Source of the DNA: UBA11524 sp051883695
GTDB lineage: Bacteria > Bacillota > Clostridia > Christensenellales > Aristaeellaceae
Assembly: GCA_051883695.1 (NCBI GenBank)
Contig: JBJEUF010000025.1
Span: 1-22,652, forward strand
Direction: 5' to 3'
DNA length: 22,652 bases
Shown here: piece after piece, positions 15,246 through 21,943 of the stretch
Numbering within the stretch: the stretch's first letter is position 1
Layout of the letters: each line of letters begins with the position of its first letter
Translations under genes and position numbers: made by a program
The notes under the pieces: generated by a model
What the model was told of the DNA's origin: nothing
Database searches by the model: none
What the model saw: the letters and a program-made list of their open reading frames with translations, nothing else

Positions 15246-15265
15246 CCGCAGAAGCGAAACGCTCC
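15246..15265. repeat. Short fragment of the branched element
   Basis: Read on the minus strand, these 20 bases match 8259-8278 with one mismatch. That segment covers the right arm of an internal hairpin of the 8187-8322 element. The rest of the element is not recognisable, so this looks like a remnant in the gap between the MerR and HAD genes. Confidence 0.55.
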
Positions 15266-15277
15266 CTTCACAGGCGG

Positions 15278-16000
15278 TTATCCGCCGCAGCGGATGCGGA
15301 TGGCCCGGGCGATGAAGGCAGCGGTCCCCTCGCCGCCGGCATGGTCGATGCTCTTGCGGAAGTCACCGCTCTCGTACATCTCCGCAAGGCCGAGCAGCAC
15401 CGCATCGGTGCAGGTGTAGAAATGGTCGGTGATGAAGGTCTGCAGCCGGGCGACGAAATCCTGTGCCTCGCGGCTGTCGGGGGACGCCGGACGGCTGCGG
15501 CCGAACGCACCGATCATATCCATCAGCTGCTTGCCGCAATCGGCGCTTTCGCCGGGCTTGCGCTCCTTTTCGCGGCGTTCGTATTCCTGCCATGCTTCCG
15601 TCTGTCCCCAGGCGGCACGGGCCTGCCGGGCGTAGTCCTCCGTCTGTCGCTTGTCAAAGGCGGAAAAATCCATATGTGTCATTCCTTTCTCATCGAGGGT
15701 GTCGGTCAGGGCGATCAGCCGGTCGATGTGCTCGCGCCGCATGGTCAGCAGCGTGCGCTGCTGCGCGAGGACGGCGCGGGGATCGAAGCCCGGACTGTCG
15801 AGGATGCGGCGAATGTCCTCCAGCGGCACCTCCAGCTCCCGGAACAGGAGGATGGTGTGGAGCCGTCTGAGGGATTCCTCGTCGTAGAGACGGTAGCCCG
15901 CTTCGGTCACCTGCGATGGCCGGAGCAGACCGATGCGGTCATAGTACCGCAGGGTGCGGATGGTCACGCCGCTCAGGCGTGCGCATTCTCCGATGGTCAT
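15278..16000 (-). CDS. MerR family regulator with TipAS-like drug-sensing domain
   Basis: A 240-residue transcription factor. Residues 1-70 are a MerR winged helix-turn-helix (MTIGECARLSGVTIRTLRYYD, then GLLRPSQVTEAGYRLYDEE), followed by a coiled-coil dimerisation helix (about 75-105). Residues of about 120-240 form a TipAS-type antibiotic-recognition domain with a C-terminal block around ITDHFYTCTDAVLLGLAEMY. Members of this TipAL/Mta group bind hydrophobic or thiopeptide drugs and activate promoters with long spacers. GGAGG precedes the ATG at 16000 by 6 bases. Its own promoter has a 19-bp spacer, which suggests autoregulation. No efflux pump gene is next to it. Confidence 0.92.
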   Translation of the reverse strand: MTIGECARLSGVTIRTLRYYDRIGLLRPSQVTEAGYRLYDEESLRRLHTILLFRELEVPLEDIRRILDSPGFDPRAVLAQQRTLLTMRREHIDRLIALTDTLDEKGMTHMDFSAFDKRQTEDYARQARAAWGQTEAWQEYERREKERKPGESADCGKQLMDMIGAFGRSRPASPDSREAQDFVARLQTFITDHFYTCTDAVLLGLAEMYESGDFRKSIDHAGGEGTAAFIARAIRIRCGG

Positions 16001-16021
16001 GGGCGCCTCCTTTCATCCGGG

Positions 16022-16052
16022 ATGATAAGCCATGACGTAAGCAGAGAGTCAA
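16022..16052 (-). promoter_or_regulatory. MerR-type promoter with 19-bp spacer
   Basis: Minus strand: TTGACT (16052-16047), 19-nt spacer, TATCAT (16027-16022). A TGAC/GTCA dyad (4-bp arms, 11 nt apart) lies across the -35 box and the spacer. The 19-bp spacing is the hallmark of promoters that MerR proteins activate by DNA distortion, and it sits directly before the MerR gene. Confidence 0.85.
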
Positions 16053-16073
16053 GGGCTTTTTGAAAATTTCCGC

Positions 16074-16107
16074 AAAAAAGCAGACAGCACCTGGTCGTGC
16101 CGTCTGC
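16074..16107 (-). terminator. Rho-independent terminator of the membrane-anchored orphan
   Basis: Minus strand: GCAGACGGCAC (16107-16097) pairs with GTGCTGTCTGC (16090-16080), with one G-U pair and a 6-nt loop, then six Ts (16079-16074). It lies 8 bases after the stop of the 16116-16784 gene and isolates the MerR promoter. Confidence 0.92.
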
Positions 16108-16115
16108 GGGTGGAC

Positions 16116-16784
16116 TTAGGGGGATACCGTGAGGTCGGTCGGCGTGGCGGGCGGCTCGTTCATCAGGTCATGGACGAAAATTTCGAGGAACCTCAGCACG
16201 TTCCCGTCGTTGCCGGTGTCGTGGAAGACGCAGATGTACAGATCGGCCGGATCCGTCCAGAGCAGGTTCATCGCGCCGGCCAGCTCGCGGCAGGGAATGC
16301 CGTAGACATGCTTTTCTCCTGTGGCGGTGTTGGTGCGGCGGCCGCGGCTGAGGCTGATGCCTGCCTCCTCCAGCGCGCCGAGCAGCTCGGGCTGCACCTC
16401 GTCCAGCGCCATGAAAGCCCCCTGGGAGGCCCAGTTCTGGAACTGGGTGGAGGGCAGTATGTAAATATCGCATTCCTTGGCGACCATGCGCGTGGTCAGG
16501 ATCATATCGCCATAGGTCGCGTCCGGCAGGATGTCCATCGCGGAGACTTCCTCCATTTCCGGCAGATGGATGCGCTGCACCTCCAGCAGGTAGTCGTCCA
16601 GATGGACCTCCGTGCCCGAGCCGTAGAGGCCGATCACGATCTTTTTCTCCTCGGGGGCGCGGGGATTGGTCATGGAATAGGCGATGCTCCAGAACATAAA
16701 GGAGATCACGACAAGGAGGATATACTTCCACCAGGAATAGGTCAGGTGGTTTTGGAGCTTCTGGCGGGTGACGGGTGTCTTCAT
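16116..16784 (-). CDS. Membrane-anchored protein with extracytoplasmic domain, unknown function
   Basis: A 222-residue protein with a short cytoplasmic start (MKTPVTRQKLQNHLTYSWWK), one membrane helix at about 19-38 and an extracytoplasmic part of about 180 residues. The start YSWWKY followed by a helix and RAPEEKK resembles small clostridial proteins often seen near sugar ABC transporters. Segments such as MILTTRMVAKECDIYILPSTQF recall the fold of solute-binding proteins, where a short region is expected to move between lobes, but this one is too short to be a complete binding protein. AAGGAA stands 5 bases before the ATG at 16784. It is monocistronic with a strong terminator. The link to transporters is inference. 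Confidence 0.7.
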   Translation of the reverse strand: MKTPVTRQKLQNHLTYSWWKYILLVVISFMFWSIAYSMTNPRAPEEKKIVIGLYGSGTEVHLDDYLLEVQRIHLPEMEEVSAMDILPDATYGDMILTTRMVAKECDIYILPSTQFQNWASQGAFMALDEVQPELLGALEEAGISLSRGRRTNTATGEKHVYGIPCRELAGAMNLLWTDPADLYICVFHDTGNDGNVLRFLEIFVHDLMNEPPATPTDLTVSP

Positions 16785-16818
16785 GCATGTTCCTTCTTTC
16801 GCAGGGATCGTCGGTTCT

Positions 16819-16887
16819 ATGATACAGCATTTTGCCAGATCATTGTGAATTCACGGTGAAGCGGCGCTGCGGCTCCTGCTGTATCAT
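16819..16887. promoter_or_regulatory. 11-bp inverted repeat in a divergent intergenic region
   Basis: ATGATACAGCA (16819-16829) and TGCTGTATCAT (16877-16887) form perfect arms separated by 47 bp. Each arm contains a TATCAT-like -10 box on the outward-reading strand. It could be a paired operator or two facing weak promoters; -35 boxes are poor on both sides. Confidence 0.45.
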
Positions 16888-16982
16888 CTTAGCACGGATC
16901 GGGCGGAATGGCAAGGCTGAAAAGAAGCCCGGTGCGGCCCCCGGCGCGGGTCATGACGAAATCTGTTCTCTTTGATATAGAA

Positions 16983-17011
16983 TTGACAAAAGAGGCAGGA
17001 TCAGCTATAAT
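16983..17011 (+). promoter_or_regulatory. Perfect consensus sigma-A promoter of the sensory hydrogenase operon
   Basis: TTGACA (16983-16988), 17-nt spacer, TATAAT (17006-17011): both boxes match consensus at all six positions with optimal spacing. Start near 17018, leader of about 57 nt. It implies strong basal expression unless repressed. Confidence 0.95.
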
Positions 17012-17074
17012 GTAATGTAAACTCGTATCTGTGTGCCCATCGCACAGGCTGGGCTGGAATGGGAGGCGGAGTGC

Positions 17075-17455
17075 ATGACGATCCGTGAGGTGGCGGAGCT
17101 GCTGGAGGCCAGATGGATCTGCGGAGAGGACGACGCGGAGCTGGAGGTGCGCTTCGCCTTTGCGTCGGACATGATGAGCGATGTGCTGGCCCATGTGGTT
17201 GAGGATACGCTGCTGCTCACGGGCCTGATCAACAGCCAGTCCGTCCGCACGGCGGAGATGCTGGACGTTCCCTGCATGGTGTATGTGCGCGGCAAGCTGC
17301 CGCATCAGGACGCGGTGCAGCGGGCGAGGCAGATCGGCCTGCCGCTGCTGGTGACGAACTGCTCCATGTACGAGGCCTGCGGCAGGCTCTATGCCGCGGG
17401 TCTGGCGGCGTGTCAGCTTGAGGACTACAATGGGGAGAACGACGATGACGATTAA
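17075..17455 (+). CDS. DRTGG domain protein
   Basis: A 126-residue soluble protein made of one DRTGG-type domain, visible as FAFASDMMSDVLA, then LLLTGL, a central VPCMVYVRG strand and a C-terminal SMYEACGRLYAAG helix. DRTGG domains occur next to CBS domains and in phosphotransacetylases and are regarded as ligand-binding or regulatory; the biochemical role is unknown. The short stand-alone form is typical for hydrogenase loci of Clostridia and is often labelled serine kinase without proof. GGGAGG (17061-17066) sets the ATG at 17075. It is the first gene after a consensus promoter, and its end overlaps the anti-sigma gene by 11 bp. It ends in an acidic tail. Confidence 0.82.
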   Translation: MTIREVAELLEARWICGEDDAELEVRFAFASDMMSDVLAHVVEDTLLLTGLINSQSVRTAEMLDVPCMVYVRGKLPHQDAVQRARQIGLPLLVTNCSMYEACGRLYAAGLAACQLEDYNGENDDDD

Positions 17456-17861
17456 GGAGCGATTTCCCGTCAGGGCGGACGACATGACCACCGCGGGCGA
17501 CGTTTCTGCCCGCATCAAGCGCCAGCTCAAGCAGCTGGGGATCCCGGCCGGCGTGGTTCGCCGCGTGTCGGTGGGCACCTATGAAGCGGAGATCAACCTC
17601 GTCATCCATTCCGACGGCGGCTATATCGAATATGAAATCACGCCGGAAAAGATCATCATCCGCGTGGTGGACGTGGGCCCGGGCATCCCGGACCTTAAAA
17701 TGGCCATGACCGAGGGCTGGTCGACCGCCTCCAACGAGGTGCGCAATATGGGCTTTGGCGCCGGCATGGGATTGCCGAACATGAAGCGCAACGCCGATGC
17801 GTTCGACATCAAATCCGAGGTCGGCGTGGGAACGGACATCACCATGATTTTCAATATCTGA
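17445..17861 (+). CDS. RsbW-like anti-sigma factor / serine-threonine kinase (GHKL ATPase)
   Basis: A 138-residue GHKL ATPase of the RsbW/SpoIIAB type. It has the N box in YEAEINLVIHSDGG (E47-N51), the G1 box VVDVGPGIPD (D76-x-G78-x-G80) and the glycine-rich lid GFGAGMGLPNMKR. Relatives bind a sigma factor or phosphorylate a STAS antagonist. No sigma factor or STAS protein is in view, so the partner may be the DRTGG protein encoded just before it, with which it is translationally coupled. The ATG at 17445 has GGGGAG 7 bases upstream; a longer in-frame start at 17391 would lie deep in the previous gene. Function inside this operon is inference. Confidence 0.85.
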   Translation: MTIKERFPVRADDMTTAGDVSARIKRQLKQLGIPAGVVRRVSVGTYEAEINLVIHSDGGYIEYEITPEKIIIRVVDVGPGIPDLKMAMTEGWSTASNEVRNMGFGAGMGLPNMKRNADAFDIKSEVGVGTDITMIFNI

Positions 17862-17898
17862 CCATCAGCGGCAGACGAGGGCAAGGGAGGGCAGCAAG

Positions 17899-19266
17899 GT
17901 GAAGGGCGAAGAGAAGTATTTCCACTCTGTCCGGCTGGACGCGGACAAATGCAAGGGCTGCACCAACTGCCTCAAGCGCTGCCCGACGGAGGCCATCCGC
18001 ATCCGCAAGAACCGGGCGACCATCATCCCGCAGAACTGCATCGACTGCGGGGAGTGCGTGCGCGTCTGCTCCAATCACGCCAAGATCGCCGTGACGGATC
18101 CGCTGTCCGTGATCGAGGGCTTCGAGTACAGGATCGCCCTGCCCGCGCCCGCGCTCTACACGCAGTTCCCGCAGGTGCACCGGTCGGACGGCATCATCGC
18201 GTCCCTGTACCGGCTGGGCTTTGACGATGTGTTCGAGGTCGCCCGGGCGGCGGAGGTTGTCTCCTACGCCATCAGCAAGACGCTCATCAGCGAGGATCGC
18301 CCGCGCCCGGTCATTTCCTCCGCCTGTCCGGCGGTGGTCAGGCTCATTCAGCAGAAGTACCCCAGCCTGCTGGACAATGTGATTGATATCGTGTCGCCCA
18401 TGGAGGCGGCGGCGCGCATTGCCAAGGAGGAGTTCAGCAGGAAGCACGGCGTACCCGTGGAGAAGATCGGCGCGTTCTTTATTTCCCCCTGCGCCGCCAA
18501 GCTCTCCGACGTGCGCAACCCCATCGGCATCGCGAAATCCGCCGTGGACGGCGTGATTGCCATCAAGGATGTGTACCCGCAGATTCAGGCCCATGTCAAG
18601 GGCGAGTTCACGCCCCTGGAGATTGACCGGGCCAGCACGGTGGGCGTGCGCTGGGCGATTCCCTCGGGCGAGGCGGAGGCGGTCGGCATGCGCCACACCC
18701 TGTGCGTGGACGGCATCGACAATGTGAAGCACGCGCTGGAGCAGATCGAGGACAGCCGCTTCGACCGGCTGGACTATGTGGAGCTGATGGCCTGTGCCAA
18801 CGGCTGCCTGGGCGGCCCGCTGACGGTGGAGAACGGCTACGTTGCCAAGTCGCGCCTGAACGCCATCCTCCGGCACACGCCCGGCCGGATGGTGCAGAAG
18901 ACCGAGATCTTCGAAAACGCGCAGGAAAAATTCCGCATGACCGAGGAGATAGAGCCCAACGATGCCCAGCAGCTGACCGGCACGATGATGGAGCGCATCC
19001 TTAAGGCGGCCCGGATTGATGAGATCGAAGCCTCGCTGCCCGGGCTGGACTGCGGCTCCTGCGGCTCGCCCTCCTGCCGTGCCCTGGCGCGGGATATCGT
19101 GGGCGGCTACGCGACGGAGATGAACTGCATCTTCAAGCTCAACGAGCGCATCAGCACCCTGGCGGGCGAAATGGTGGCCCTGGGCGCGTCCACGCGCTTT
19201 TCCGTGGGCGGCAACCGGGAATCCATCGGGAAGGACGACCGTACCCCAGACAGCAAGGAGGAATGA
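17899..19266 (+). CDS. Sensory-type [FeFe]-hydrogenase homologue (HydS-like)
   Basis: A 455-residue iron-sulfur protein. N-terminal 2x[4Fe-4S] ferredoxin: C18/C21/C24/C28 and C47/C50/C53/C57. Then the [FeFe]-hydrogenase H-domain with three motifs: L1 SSACP (140-144), L2 SPCAAK (C198), L3 MACANGCLGG (C299, C303). The C-terminus adds a fourth cluster site, C385-x2-C388-x4-C393-x16-C410 (PF04060 type). Catalytic enzymes have TSCCP at L1; here the proton-shuttle Cys is Ala142 while the cluster ligand C143 stays. This pattern is known from the putative sensory HydS of Thermoanaerobacter mathranii (group D). No PAS domain is present. The start is GTG at 17899 with AAGGGAGG upstream. The DRTGG gene follows after 3 bases. 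A role as H2 or redox sensor is likely but unproven. Confidence 0.88.
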   Translation: MKGEEKYFHSVRLDADKCKGCTNCLKRCPTEAIRIRKNRATIIPQNCIDCGECVRVCSNHAKIAVTDPLSVIEGFEYRIALPAPALYTQFPQVHRSDGIIASLYRLGFDDVFEVARAAEVVSYAISKTLISEDRPRPVISSACPAVVRLIQQKYPSLLDNVIDIVSPMEAAARIAKEEFSRKHGVPVEKIGAFFISPCAAKLSDVRNPIGIAKSAVDGVIAIKDVYPQIQAHVKGEFTPLEIDRASTVGVRWAIPSGEAEAVGMRHTLCVDGIDNVKHALEQIEDSRFDRLDYVELMACANGCLGGPLTVENGYVAKSRLNAILRHTPGRMVQKTEIFENAQEKFRMTEEIEPNDAQQLTGTMMERILKAARIDEIEASLPGLDCGSCGSPSCRALARDIVGGYATEMNCIFKLNERISTLAGEMVALGASTRFSVGGNRESIGKDDRTPDSKEE

Positions 19267-19269
19267 CCC

Positions 19270-19617
19270 ATGCAGGTTTCCGAATTCGTGAAGCTCTCCG
19301 GCAGCCGCGTGCTGACCGGGGAGTATGAGGATCGCCCCATTGCCTGCGGCTACACCTGCGATCTGCTCAGCCATGTGATGGGCAAGGGCCAGGCCGACAT
19401 GGCGTGGATCACCGTGCAGGCGCATATGAACGTCATCGCCGTGGCGGCGCTGCTGGACTTCGCCTGCGTCATCATCCCCGAGGGGCTGCCGGTGGACGAG
19501 ACCATCGTCAGGAAGGCCGCCTCCGAGGACATCATCCTGCTTTCCAGCGGGCAGACGGCCTATGAGCTGGTCAAGCTGCTGGCTGACCATGGCGTGCCCT
19601 CGGCCAAAAAAGGATGA
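19270..19617 (+). CDS. Second DRTGG domain protein
   Basis: A 115-residue soluble protein with one DRTGG domain: residues from about 25 (ACGYTCDLLSHVMG) through AWITVQAHMNVIAVAALLDFACVIIPEG to ILLSSGQTAYELVKLL. It is a diverged paralogue of the protein at 17075-17455 but lacks the acidic tail. AAGGAGG (19255-19261) sets the ATG at 19270. Its stop overlaps the PHP gene by ATGA, so the two are translated together. The Cys residues in FACVI and GYTC could allow redox sensing, which is only a thought. Confidence 0.82.
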   Translation: MQVSEFVKLSGSRVLTGEYEDRPIACGYTCDLLSHVMGKGQADMAWITVQAHMNVIAVAALLDFACVIIPEGLPVDETIVRKAASEDIILLSSGQTAYELVKLLADHGVPSAKKG

Positions 19618-20315
19618 AGCTGTACTGTGACCTGCACATCCACTCCTGCCTCTCGCCCTGCGGCGACATGCTCATGACCCCCAACAACATCGTCGGCATG
19701 GCCTATATCAAGCAGCTGGACGCCATCGCCGTGTGCGACCACAACGCCTGCGCCAACCTTCCGGCGCTGCAGGAGGCGGCGGACATGATGGGCGTGCTGC
19801 TGCTGCCGGGGATGGAGCTGACGACGCGGGAGGAGGCGCACATGCTGTGCTATTTCCCGGATGTGGACAGCTGCCTGGCCTTCGGGGAGGCGGTGCACGC
19901 GCACCTGCCGCCCATTCCCAACCGCCCGGAGTTCTTCGGCCGTCAGGTTGTGATGAACAGCCAGGACGAGGAGACCGGCGAGGAGAAAACGCTGCTGATC
20001 AGCGCCCTCGACTGGGGCTTTGAGGAGTGCGAAAGGCAGATTCATGCCCATGGCGGGCTGTGCGTACCGGCGCACATCAACCGCGGCACCAACGGCGTGC
20101 TGAACGCGCTGGGCTTCCTGCCCGGCGGCGCGAGGTACGACGCGCTGGAGGTATCGGACGCGGTGGCGATGCCGGAGATGGATCTGAGCGGCTACCGGCT
20201 CCTCCGCTCGTCCGATGCCCACTATCTGGAAAACATACTGGAGCCTTCCTTCACCCTGGAAGCGCGGGAGAGGAGCGTTCAGGCGCTCCTGGACGCCATC
20301 GCCGGGCGCGGGTGA
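19614..20315 (+). CDS. PHP domain metal-dependent phosphoesterase
   Basis: A 233-residue PHP-fold hydrolase. Metal-binding residues are in place: D6-L-H8-I-H10, D42-H43, E68 (GMEL), H76 (EEAH), H154 (VPAH) and D201-x-H203. Members cleave phosphoester bonds of nucleotides, oligonucleotides or small molecules using two or three metals. The position after the DRTGG gene (4-bp overlap) and in front of the NuoE-like gene is a recurring arrangement in clostridial hydrogenase loci. The substrate could be a signalling nucleotide, but nothing in the sequence shows this. No accompanying polymerase or histidinol pathway gene is seen. Confidence 0.88.
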   Translation: MKLYCDLHIHSCLSPCGDMLMTPNNIVGMAYIKQLDAIAVCDHNACANLPALQEAADMMGVLLLPGMELTTREEAHMLCYFPDVDSCLAFGEAVHAHLPPIPNRPEFFGRQVVMNSQDEETGEEKTLLISALDWGFEECERQIHAHGGLCVPAHINRGTNGVLNALGFLPGGARYDALEVSDAVAMPEMDLSGYRLLRSSDAHYLENILEPSFTLEARERSVQALLDAIAGRG

Positions 20316-20328
20316 AGCATTCACCGGC

Positions 20329-20369
20329 AAATCTCACGATCGCCCGACCCTCGGGCGGGCGCGTGATTT
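20329..20369 (+). promoter_or_regulatory. Intra-operon hairpin between the PHP and NuoE-like genes
   Basis: A perfect CGCCCGA-CCC-TCGGGCG core (20341-20357) is extended by AAATC...CACG against CGTGATTT with small bulges, about 40 nt in all. No U-tract follows. It may act as a partial terminator or as an mRNA processing or stability element separating the regulatory from the structural half of the operon. Confidence 0.55.
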
Positions 20370-20407
20370 CAGCATATTACCCCACGATATAAGGAGGACG
20401 GATCAAT

Positions 20408-20893
20408 ATGTGTTGCTGTGACTGTAACAACAACATGGACAAGTACGCTGCGCTGCAGCAGGTCATCGAGAAGCTCAAGGATGAGCCCGGCTGCCTGATG
20501 CCCATCATGCAGCAGGCGCAGGACATCTTCGGCTATCTGCCCGAGGATGTGCAGAACATCATCGCCAAGGGCCTGGACATCCCCGTGAGCGACGTCTACG
20601 GCGTGGCGACCTTCTACGCGCAGTTCAACCTGGAGCCCAAGGGCAAGTACACCATCAGCGTCTGCCTGGGCACCGCCTGCTACGTCAAGGGCGCTCAGCT
20701 GGTGCTGGACGAGCTGGAGAAGGAGCTGGGCGTTCCTGCCGGCAGCACCACGCCCGACGGTCTGTTCACCCTCAACGCCACCCGCTGCCTGGGCGCCTGC
20801 GGTCTGGCCCCCGTCATCATGGTCAATGACGACGTGTACGGCCGCATGACTCCCGATCAGGTGGCCGGCGTCATCGCCAAATACCGCAGCTGA
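20408..20893 (+). CDS. nuoE: NuoE/HydC-like [2Fe-2S] subunit of an NAD(H)-linked hydrogenase
   Basis: A 161-residue thioredoxin-fold ferredoxin equal to the 24-kDa subunit of complex I and the gamma subunit of the bifurcating hydrogenase HydABC. It carries electrons between the flavin subunit and the Fe-S chain. The [2Fe-2S] ligands C86-x4-C91 (SVCLGTACY) and C127-x3-C131 (RCLGACG) are complete. AAGGAGG (20391-20397) fixes the ATG at 20408, so the unusual Cys-rich start MCCCDCNNNM is truly part of the protein; the next Met at codon 10 has no ribosome site. The NuoF-like gene three positions downstream is its expected partner. Confidence 0.92.
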   Translation: MCCCDCNNNMDKYAALQQVIEKLKDEPGCLMPIMQQAQDIFGYLPEDVQNIIAKGLDIPVSDVYGVATFYAQFNLEPKGKYTISVCLGTACYVKGAQLVLDELEKELGVPAGSTTPDGLFTLNATRCLGACGLAPVIMVNDDVYGRMTPDQVAGVIAKYRS

Positions 20894-20905
20894 TAAGGCA
20901 AAGCC

Positions 20906-21463
20906 ATGATGCGTGAGCTTGCGGACAATATCATGGATATTGCCCAGAATTCCATCTCGGCCGGGGCGACCCTGACGGAGGTGCATGTGACGGTCAGCCA
21001 TGCGGAGGACCGGATCACCTTCGTCTTTCGGGACAATGGCTGCGGCATGAACGAGGAAATGGTCAAAACGGTGCTGGAGCCCTTCACCACCTCCCGCAAG
21101 ACCCGCAAGGTGGGCCTTGGTCTGCCGCTGCTCAAACAGACGGCGGAAATGACCGGCGGCGATGTGACGATCCGGTCCGCCGTGGGCGAGGGCACCGTGG
21201 TGACGGCGACCTTCGGCCTGAGCCATATCGACCGTCCGCCCATGGGCGACGTGGCGGGCGCGTGGTTCAGCCTGGTGGTGATGAATCCGGAGACGGACTT
21301 CCTCTTTACCTATGACGTTGATGGGCAGAGCTTCTCCTTCGATACCCGCGTCGTTCGGGAGACGGTAGCGCCCATCCCGCTGAATCAGACGGAGGTTGCC
21401 GACTGGATCAGGGAATGTTTGCGACAGGAAATCAATGAACTGCATGGAGGGATGTTTTCATGA
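20906..21463 (+). CDS. Orphan GHKL histidine-kinase-like ATPase
   Basis: A 185-residue protein. The first 110 residues form a GHKL ATPase domain: N box DIAQNSISAGA (N15), G1 FRDNGCGM (D43-G47), an F box around EPFTTSRK, and G2 GLGLPLLKQ, ending in GEGTVVTATF. It has no phospho-accepting His/dimerisation domain, no sensor and no membrane segment, so it cannot be a complete histidine kinase. The last 75 residues are unassigned. It could act as a protein kinase or an ATP-dependent partner of the hydrogenase. The ATG at 20906 or 20909 may start it; the ribosome site (AAGG) is weak. It overlaps the next gene by ATGA. It is a regular member of clostridial hyd loci. Confidence 0.83.
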   Translation: MMRELADNIMDIAQNSISAGATLTEVHVTVSHAEDRITFVFRDNGCGMNEEMVKTVLEPFTTSRKTRKVGLGLPLLKQTAEMTGGDVTIRSAVGEGTVVTATFGLSHIDRPPMGDVAGAWFSLVVMNPETDFLFTYDVDGQSFSFDTRVVRETVAPIPLNQTEVADWIRECLRQEINELHGGMFS

Positions 21464-21831
21464 AATCTTTGGCAGAGCTGCAGGCCATCCGCAACAGGAT
21501 GATCGATCAGGTCAACATGCGTAAGGACGACAATATCGACACCCGCGTGGTGGTCGGTATGGCGACCTGCGGGATCGCCGCCGGCGCGCGTCCCGTGATG
21601 CTGGAGTTCGTGGAGGAGCTCAAGCGCCGCGGCCTGGAGAACGTCACCGTGGCCCAGACCGGCTGCATCGGCATGTGCCGTCTGGAGCCCATGGTCGAGG
21701 TCTATGTGAAGGGCCAGGAAAAGGTGACCTATGTCCACATGACGCCCGAGAAGGTGGCCCGCGTGGTCAACGATCACATCGTCAACGGCCGTCCCGTGGA
21801 GGAGTACACCATCGGCTATCAGGCTGAGTGA
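21460..21831 (+). CDS. Small thioredoxin-like [2Fe-2S] ferredoxin
   Basis: A 123-residue protein similar to the N-terminal ferredoxin domain of HydB/NuoF-type subunits. The C-terminal motif C69-x3-C73 (TGCIGMC) is intact. At the first half-site the sequence is MATCGIAAGARPV: C37 is present, but the second Cys expected 5 residues later is Ala. As I remember the family, this is its usual form, so a non-standard fourth ligand or an apo-protein is possible. It likely passes electrons to the adjacent NADH-linked complex or senses redox state. Its start overlaps the ATPase gene by 4 bp, with GGAGGG upstream. Confidence 0.85.
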   Translation: MKSLAELQAIRNRMIDQVNMRKDDNIDTRVVVGMATCGIAAGARPVMLEFVEELKRRGLENVTVAQTGCIGMCRLEPMVEVYVKGQEKVTYVHMTPEKVARVVNDHIVNGRPVEEYTIGYQAE

Positions 21832-21873
21832 GAGAAGGCGGTCGGGCTGCGTGCCTGACCGGCGACGGTTCGC

Positions 21874-21910
21874 CCCGGGCGGACCGAGCGGAGCCGGACC
21901 CCGGCCCGGG
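21874..21910 (+). promoter_or_regulatory. GC-rich hairpin ahead of the NuoF-like gene
   Basis: CCCGGGC (21874-21880) pairs with GCCCGGG (21904-21910) inside a 112-base gap between two otherwise tightly packed genes. The loop repeats CGGACC twice. No U-tract follows, so a stability or processing element is more likely than a terminator. Confidence 0.5.
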
Positions 21911-21943
21911 TCGGGGGATGGCCGATTATAGGAGGAATAGAAC

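Noticed and set aside
17851..19590. 579-residue open frame on the minus strand
   Set aside because: Antisense shadow of the HydS-like gene, which has clear domains and a ribosome site on the plus strand.
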